Positions 59,998 to 64,000 of a stretch of 64,000 nt of DNA are shown in pieces. The DNA lies in contig NZ_JONP01000014.1 in assembly GCF_000711725.1 (NCBI RefSeq), positions 1 through 64,000 on the forward strand, read 5' to 3'. A program made the position numbers and the translations under genes. Origin of the DNA: Roseomonas aerilata DSM 19363 (GTDB lineage Bacteria > Pseudomonadota > Alphaproteobacteria > Acetobacterales > Acetobacteraceae). Position 1 is the first letter of the stretch. Every line of letters starts with the position of its first letter. A model generated the notes under the pieces. That model was not told the origin of the DNA. It worked only from the letters and a program-made list of their open reading frames with translations, and did no database searches.

Positions 59998-61350
59998 ATG
60001 TTCGATAGCCGCTCAACCTTTCTGAGCCACATGCGCAAGACAGCAAAAGAAATGCAGAAAATCAGTGTGATAACTAGCTACGGCAGGATCCGCTCCGTGC
60101 GGGGCCTGAGCATCGATGTTGCCGGCTTGTACCCTAATCCACCAATCGGAGGTTGTATCCGCATCGCTGCCGCCGGCCGGGTAGAAATACACGCGGAGGT
60201 TGTATCGGGTCGCGATGGCGGGGTGCTGGCAGTTGGACGTCGAGAGCTTGACGGCCTGACTGTCGGCGCTCGCGTCGAGCATGTCCGGCGCCTTGTCGTA
60301 CAACCTTGTGCTGCCTGGCTCGGCCGCGTCGTCGATCCGACCGGTAGGCCGATCGACGGTCGTGGGTCACTGTCCTCGGGCTCCGTGCCCCGCCCATTGC
60401 GTGCACCGCCGCCTGAGGCCGGAACGCGAGCCAGGCTCGGTCCGCGGGTGGATCTCGGCGTCCGGGCGCTGGATGCCTTCGCCACCTGCCGACGCGGGCA
60501 GCGACTCGGCCTCTTCGCTGCGTCGGGCGTCGGCAAGTCGAGCCTCATGGCCATGCTGGCGCGCCATGCGGATTGCGATATTGCCGTCATTGGGCTGGTT
60601 GGGGAGCGCGGGCGCGAGCTGCGGGAATTCATCGAGGATGATCTCGGTCCCGAAGGCCTTGCCCGCAGCGTGGTGGTCTGCGCGACCTCCGACCAGGCGC
60701 CGCTGATGCGGAGGGACGCGGCTCTGGCCGCCATGGCCGTGGCCGAGCACTTTCGCGATGAGGGAAAGCGCGTCCTGCTGATGATGGACAGCGTGACCCG
60801 ATTCGCCATGGCCCTGCGTGAGATCGGCCTCTCGGCCGGCGAGCCACCGGCGACCCGCGGCTTCCCGCCGAGCGTCTTCGCCGAGTTGCCGCGGCTGCTC
60901 GAGCGGGCGGGTCCCGGCGCGGAGGGCTGCGCGGGGTCCATCACGGGCCTCTTCACCGTTCTCGTCGAGGGCGACGACCACGACGAGCCAGTGGCGGACG
61001 CGGTGCGCGGCATCCTTGATGGCCACGTCGTCCTGGATCGTCGAATCGGCGAGGGCGGTCGCTACCCTGCCGTGGACGTGCTCCGCAGCCTATCGCGGAC
61101 CGTCCCCGGCTGCCTGGAGCCGGCGGAGCGCTTGATCCTTGCGCGAGCGCGGCGGATCCTCGCCCTCCACCGCGACATGGCAGACATGGTGCGGCTCGGT
61201 GCCTACCGGGCGGGCAGCGACCCCGCGGTTGATGAGGCAGTGCGGCTTGCACCGGCGATCGAGGCTGTGCTGCGTCAGGGCAAGGAGGAGGCTGGCAGCG
61301 TGGCCGGTGCCTTCGCCGCCCTGTCGCTCGCCATGGGACCGGAGTCGTGA
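59998..61350 (+). CDS. fliI: Flagellar export ATPase FliI
   Basis: Energises the flagellar type III export gate. 450 residues from the ATG at 59998 (AAGGA eight bases upstream); starts at 60031 or 60052 cannot be excluded, and the N terminus is unlike other FliI for about 25 residues. Walker A GLFAASGVGKSS near 174-185, Walker B VLLMMDSVTRFA near 257-268, the GEPPATRGFPPSVFAELPRL segment and RYPAVDVL are the FliI/YscN signature. Followed by fliJ with GTGA overlap. Confidence 0.95.
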   Translation: MFDSRSTFLSHMRKTAKEMQKISVITSYGRIRSVRGLSIDVAGLYPNPPIGGCIRIAAAGRVEIHAEVVSGRDGGVLAVGRRELDGLTVGARVEHVRRLVVQPCAAWLGRVVDPTGRPIDGRGSLSSGSVPRPLRAPPPEAGTRARLGPRVDLGVRALDAFATCRRGQRLGLFAASGVGKSSLMAMLARHADCDIAVIGLVGERGRELREFIEDDLGPEGLARSVVVCATSDQAPLMRRDAALAAMAVAEHFRDEGKRVLLMMDSVTRFAMALREIGLSAGEPPATRGFPPSVFAELPRLLERAGPGAEGCAGSITGLFTVLVEGDDHDEPVADAVRGILDGHVVLDRRIGEGGRYPAVDVLRSLSRTVPGCLEPAERLILARARRILALHRDMADMVRLGAYRAGSDPAVDEAVRLAPAIEAVLRQGKEEAGSVAGAFAALSLAMGPES

Positions 61351-61760
61351 AGCGCGACCCCCTGGCCGTGCTGGCGCGCCTGAGGAGCGCCGAGGTCATG
61401 GCTGCGAGGCGCAGGATCGCCGATGAGGCGATGCTTCATCAGGCCGCCGAGGAAAGAGCGCGGGCCGCGGCTTGTGCCCTCGTGGAGGAGGGCAGGCATG
61501 GCGGGGACTACGCGGCCTGGCTGCCGCGTGGCATGGCGCTGCGGGATGCCGCGGCCGCGGAGACGGAGCGGGCCGCGCTGCGCATGTCCGATGCCGGCGC
61601 TGCCCTGGCCGCTGCGCGGGCCGCCGAGCGCGCCGTCGAGTCGCTCGCCGAGATGCGCGCGGAGGAGGCGCGGCGTGCCCTTATGCGAGCCGAGCAGCGC
61701 GCGCTGGACGAGGCGGGAGCCCGGCGGAATCAGCCCCAGACCCGGTCGCCCGGAGCCTGA
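61347..61760 (+). CDS. fliJ: FliJ-like coiled-coil export protein
   Basis: 137 residues, mostly one charged helical hairpin (about 12-60 and 75-125), the layout of FliJ, the FliI-associated chaperone-escort. Assigned by position after fliI and by fold, as family sequence identity is low. GTG start overlapping fliI. The last 31 bases overlap the 3' end of phhA on the opposite strand. Confidence 0.7.
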   Translation: MKRDPLAVLARLRSAEVMAARRRIADEAMLHQAAEERARAAACALVEEGRHGGDYAAWLPRGMALRDAAAAETERAALRMSDAGAALAAARAAERAVESLAEMRAEEARRALMRAEQRALDEAGARRNQPQTRSPGA

Positions 61761-62590
61761 CCTCCCGGAGCGATCGGTTCGGCCGACATCGCCTCGTCCA
61801 ACAACCCGGCGGCGCGGCCGATGGCGTCATAGAGTTCCGTGTAGTCCTCGATGACGAAGTATACGGGCTGTACCTCATCAATCCGGTAGGTGCTGCGGAG
61901 CACCCGCGGCAGGTCGAAACGAAGGCGGCGCGGCGCCGCCGATAGGGCGTGCAGCGTCTCAGTGCGGGAGGACAGGATGCCAGCACCGTAAGCGCGCAGC
62001 CCGTCCCGTTCAGCGATGAGGCCGAACTCGACCATGAACCAGTAGAAGCGAGCCAGTGGTGCGAGCTGGCCGCGCTGCCCGGCTTGCAGTCCGAGCTGTC
62101 CATAAGCCTCCAGGAATTCGGCGTAGTGCCGGTTCGTCAGGAGCGGGACGTGCCCGAGGAAGTCGTGGAAAATGTCGGGCTCGACGACGTAATCGAGCTC
62201 CTCCGGTCGCCGGATCCACTCGGTGACAGGAAAACGGCGCTGTGCGAGCAGTGCGAAAAACTGGGCGTCCGGCAGAAGGCCCGGGCACGGAACCAGGCGC
62301 CAGCCCGTCGCTCCCTGCAGGATCTCGGAGGCAGCGGAGAGGCTGGGCACGGCCTCGTCGCAACGAAGACGGTCGAGCCCTTCCCGCCAGGAAGAGGCGG
62401 CCCGTCCGGGGAAGATACCGCGCTGGCGGGTCACGAGTGTTCGCCAGGTGGCGTGGTCCGCTGCAGAACGCTCGATGGTGCTATCGGGTAGCGTTCCATC
62501 TGGTTGGGCGCGGTCGTAGTCGCCCCGCAAGCCCTGCGGCAGCGTCTCGGTGCCGATGATGCCGGTGGCCGGCTTGATCGTGCCATCCAT
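61730..62590 (-). CDS. phhA: Phenylalanine 4-monooxygenase
   Basis: Pterin-dependent iron enzyme converting phenylalanine to tyrosine. 286 residues; iron ligands H142, H147 (PDIFHDFLGHVPLL) and E188 (FYWFMVEFGL), nearly the same spacing as the Chromobacterium enzyme (138, 143, 184, recalled). Single-domain bacterial form without regulatory domain. Its 3' end overlaps fliJ by 31 bases tail-to-tail. Divergent from an Lrp-type gene, the usual partner of phhA. Confidence 0.95.
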   Translation of the reverse strand: MDGTIKPATGIIGTETLPQGLRGDYDRAQPDGTLPDSTIERSAADHATWRTLVTRQRGIFPGRAASSWREGLDRLRCDEAVPSLSAASEILQGATGWRLVPCPGLLPDAQFFALLAQRRFPVTEWIRRPEELDYVVEPDIFHDFLGHVPLLTNRHYAEFLEAYGQLGLQAGQRGQLAPLARFYWFMVEFGLIAERDGLRAYGAGILSSRTETLHALSAAPRRLRFDLPRVLRSTYRIDEVQPVYFVIEDYTELYDAIGRAAGLLDEAMSAEPIAPGGQAPGDRVWG

Positions 62591-62704
62591 CTCGTCGTCT
62601 CCCTTCCTGCGCTGAGCCTAGCCCGCCTCACGCGACAAAAGACGGCTAAACAGGCGCCTGGCTCGGCTATGAAGAGGGAGATTCACTTCAAAGGGGCGCA
62701 ATGG

Positions 62705-63178
62705 ATGGTGAAAATCACTCCTCAGCTCGACGCAATCGATCGGCGGATGCTGCGCGCCCTTCAACGGGACGGTCGGCTATCGGTCGTGGCGTTGGCCGAG
62801 CAGGTTGGCCTTTCTCCTACGCCGTGCCAGCGCCGGCTGCGACGCCTGGAGGAGGGGGGCGTCATCGGGCGCTACGCGGCGGTGCTCGATCCGGGGCGTG
62901 TCGGCCTGCCCTTGCAGGCTTTCGTGATGGTCGCGTTATCCAGCCATGCTGAGGAGGTGGTCGAGGGCTTCCAGAAGGCCCTTTCCGCCAGGCCGGAAGT
63001 GCTGGCCGCCTACGCGATGAGCGGCGAGATGGACTACCTGCTGCACATCCTGGCCGCGGATTTTGAGGCCTATGCCGACTTCGCCATGCGCGCCCTGCTG
63101 CGCATGCCCGGGGTGAAGGAGACGAAATCCTCCTTCGTGCTCGCCGCGCTCAAGCCGCCGGGCGAAGTGCCGGTCTGA
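62705..63178 (+). CDS. Lrp/AsnC-family regulator 2, likely controlling phhA
   Basis: 157 residues from the ATG at 62705 (AAGGGG upstream); an in-frame ATG at 62669 lacks a site. HTH LDAIDRRMLRALQRDGRLSV, then LAEQVGLSPTPCQRRLRRLE, followed by a RAM effector domain (about 65-150) with SGEMDYLLHILA. Divergence from phhA suggests it activates phenylalanine degradation in response to an aromatic amino acid; inference from layout. Confidence 0.9.
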   Translation: MVKITPQLDAIDRRMLRALQRDGRLSVVALAEQVGLSPTPCQRRLRRLEEGGVIGRYAAVLDPGRVGLPLQAFVMVALSSHAEEVVEGFQKALSARPEVLAAYAMSGEMDYLLHILAADFEAYADFAMRALLRMPGVKETKSSFVLAALKPPGEVPV

Positions 63179-63264
63179 GGCGGGGGTCACGAAACCAGGG
63201 CCCCGATAACATAAATGTGTTCCCATGCTGCCGGCCGACGCGTAGCGGTCCAGGAGCAGGCAAA

Positions 63265-64000
63265 ATGCGAGATAACGGGCCTATCACAACAAAAGAGGTG
63301 CCACTTCCAGACGGCATGTTCCTTGTCTCTCAAACAGACGTCAACGGACGCATCACCTTCGTCAACAATGCCTTCGTGGAGGTCAGTGGCCTCACGCAGG
63401 AGGAGCTGATCGGCGCGCCTCACAACCTCGTTCGGCACCCGCACATGCCGCAGGCTGCATTTCCCGACCTCTGGACGACGGTGCGGTGCGGCATGCCTTG
63501 GGAAGTCCTCGTGAAGAACCGGACCAAGTCCGGCGACTTCTACTGGGTGCGGGCGAACGTCACGCTGGTGGTCCAGGACGGGGCCGTGGAAGGCTTCATC
63601 TCGATCCGCAGCCGCCCCTCCCGGGCTGAGGTTGAGACTGCGGAGGCCGCCTATGCACCCATCAGAGAGGGGCGAGGCAGCAAGATCAGGGTTTCCGGCG
63701 GCACGATCGTCAGCGCTGGCCCGGTGCGGCGCGATGCAGGCAACGCGCGGCATCGCCGCCAGCCTGGTTATCGATATGGCCGTGCTCTTCGCGGCCATCG
63801 TGGCGAACCTCCAGGCAGCAGCGTATGGGGTGGACTTCACCCTGCGGGCAGGCGGGTTGCTGTTCGTCGTGCTGCTGGTCTGCATCCACGCTGGCCTGTC
63901 CGTCGTCAGGATCAGGCGGGCCTTCCGCCAGATCGACGCACAGTTCGCCGCACTGGCGCGAGGCGACCTTCGCAATGCCATCGAGGACGCTTCCGTCCCT
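63265..64000 (+). CDS. Aer-like PAS chemoreceptor, frameshifted and cut by the window end
   Basis: Start at the ATG at 63265 (CAGGAG upstream). The first about 120 codons encode a PAS domain of the Aer type: ITFVNNAFVEVSG, GAPHNLVRHPHMPQAAF, DLWTTVRCGMPWEV, LVKNRTKSGDFYWVRANV; this group often binds FAD to sense redox or oxygen. After about 63733 this frame becomes an Arg/Pro-rich stretch without family likeness, while the next frame from 63734 (MQATRGIAASLVIDMAVLF) reads two transmembrane helices and a HAMP-like RIRRAFRQIDAQFAALARGD to the window end. One extra base in GGCGCGATG near 63729-63734 would explain it: a real frameshift, or a sequencing error. Signalling domain not visible because the window ends. 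Confidence 0.75.
   Translation, partial: MRDNGPITTKEVPLPDGMFLVSQTDVNGRITFVNNAFVEVSGLTQEELIGAPHNLVRHPHMPQAAFPDLWTTVRCGMPWEVLVKNRTKSGDFYWVRANVTLVVQDGAVEGFISIRSRPSRAEVETAEAAYAPIREGRGSKIRVSGGTIVSAGPVRRDAGNARHRRQPGYRYGRALRGHRGEPPGSSVWGGLHPAGRRVAVRRAAGLHPRWPVRRQDQAGLPPDRRTVRRTGARRPSQCHRGRFRP

Overview
The window is a contiguous piece of a high-GC alphaproteobacterial chromosome. The evidence is the ribosomal-protein order with adk between secY and rpsM, the ChpT-CtrA phosphorelay proteins, the carA/yqeY/dnaG/rpoD neighbourhood and several small alphaproteobacterial families (DUF3553, DUF6481). Three orphan Bug-type solute receptors and the general gene style suggest Acetobacteraceae or a related Rhodospirillales group (Roseomonas-like); that last step is inference. 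No rRNA, insertion sequence, prophage or CRISPR array was seen.

Layout. 1-15250: tuf and the S10-spc-alpha ribosomal protein cluster with secY, adk and rpoA, all on +. 15247-23610: accessory genes (exported small protein, small membrane protein, Bug receptor, nitrilase-family amidase coupled to NAD kinase, MCP, a haloacetate-dehalogenase-like hydrolase divergent from a second Bug receptor, and an epimerase-family dehydrogenase). 23674-28832: DUF6481 protein, a 377-base intergenic region rich in stem-loops, lysR-trxB, an Lrp regulator, threonine ammonia-lyase and greA. 29059-39108: carB, two small membrane proteins and carA on -, divergent from yqeY-dnaG-rpoD on +. 39117-52380: mixed housekeeping and hypothetical genes (ppa, tRNA-Ile(CAU), AsmA-like protein, RluC-type synthase, crcB, rarA, third Bug receptor, moaA). 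52506-61760: motility signalling, chpT-cheA-cheW-cheY-cheB-cheR on +, ctrA on -, fliI-fliJ on +. 61730-63178: phhA and a divergent Lrp-type regulator. 63265-end: an Aer-like PAS receptor, cut by the window end and apparently frameshifted.

Most notable: carA encodes an N-terminal helix-turn-helix extension of about 72 residues in frame with the glutaminase subunit, with a strong internal Shine-Dalgarno/ATG that would make a normal-length CarA. Immediately upstream lie two near-identical palindromes, TGGGAA-N5-TTCCCA, 43 bp apart. This suggests, but does not prove, a self-regulating HTH-CarA protein acting on the carA/yqeY divergent promoter. Other points of interest are a minus-strand structured RNA candidate with an intrinsic terminator beside lysR, a strong hairpin between rplO and secY, the dehalogenase/Bug/dehydrogenase group, and the placement of chpT and ctrA around the chemotaxis operon.
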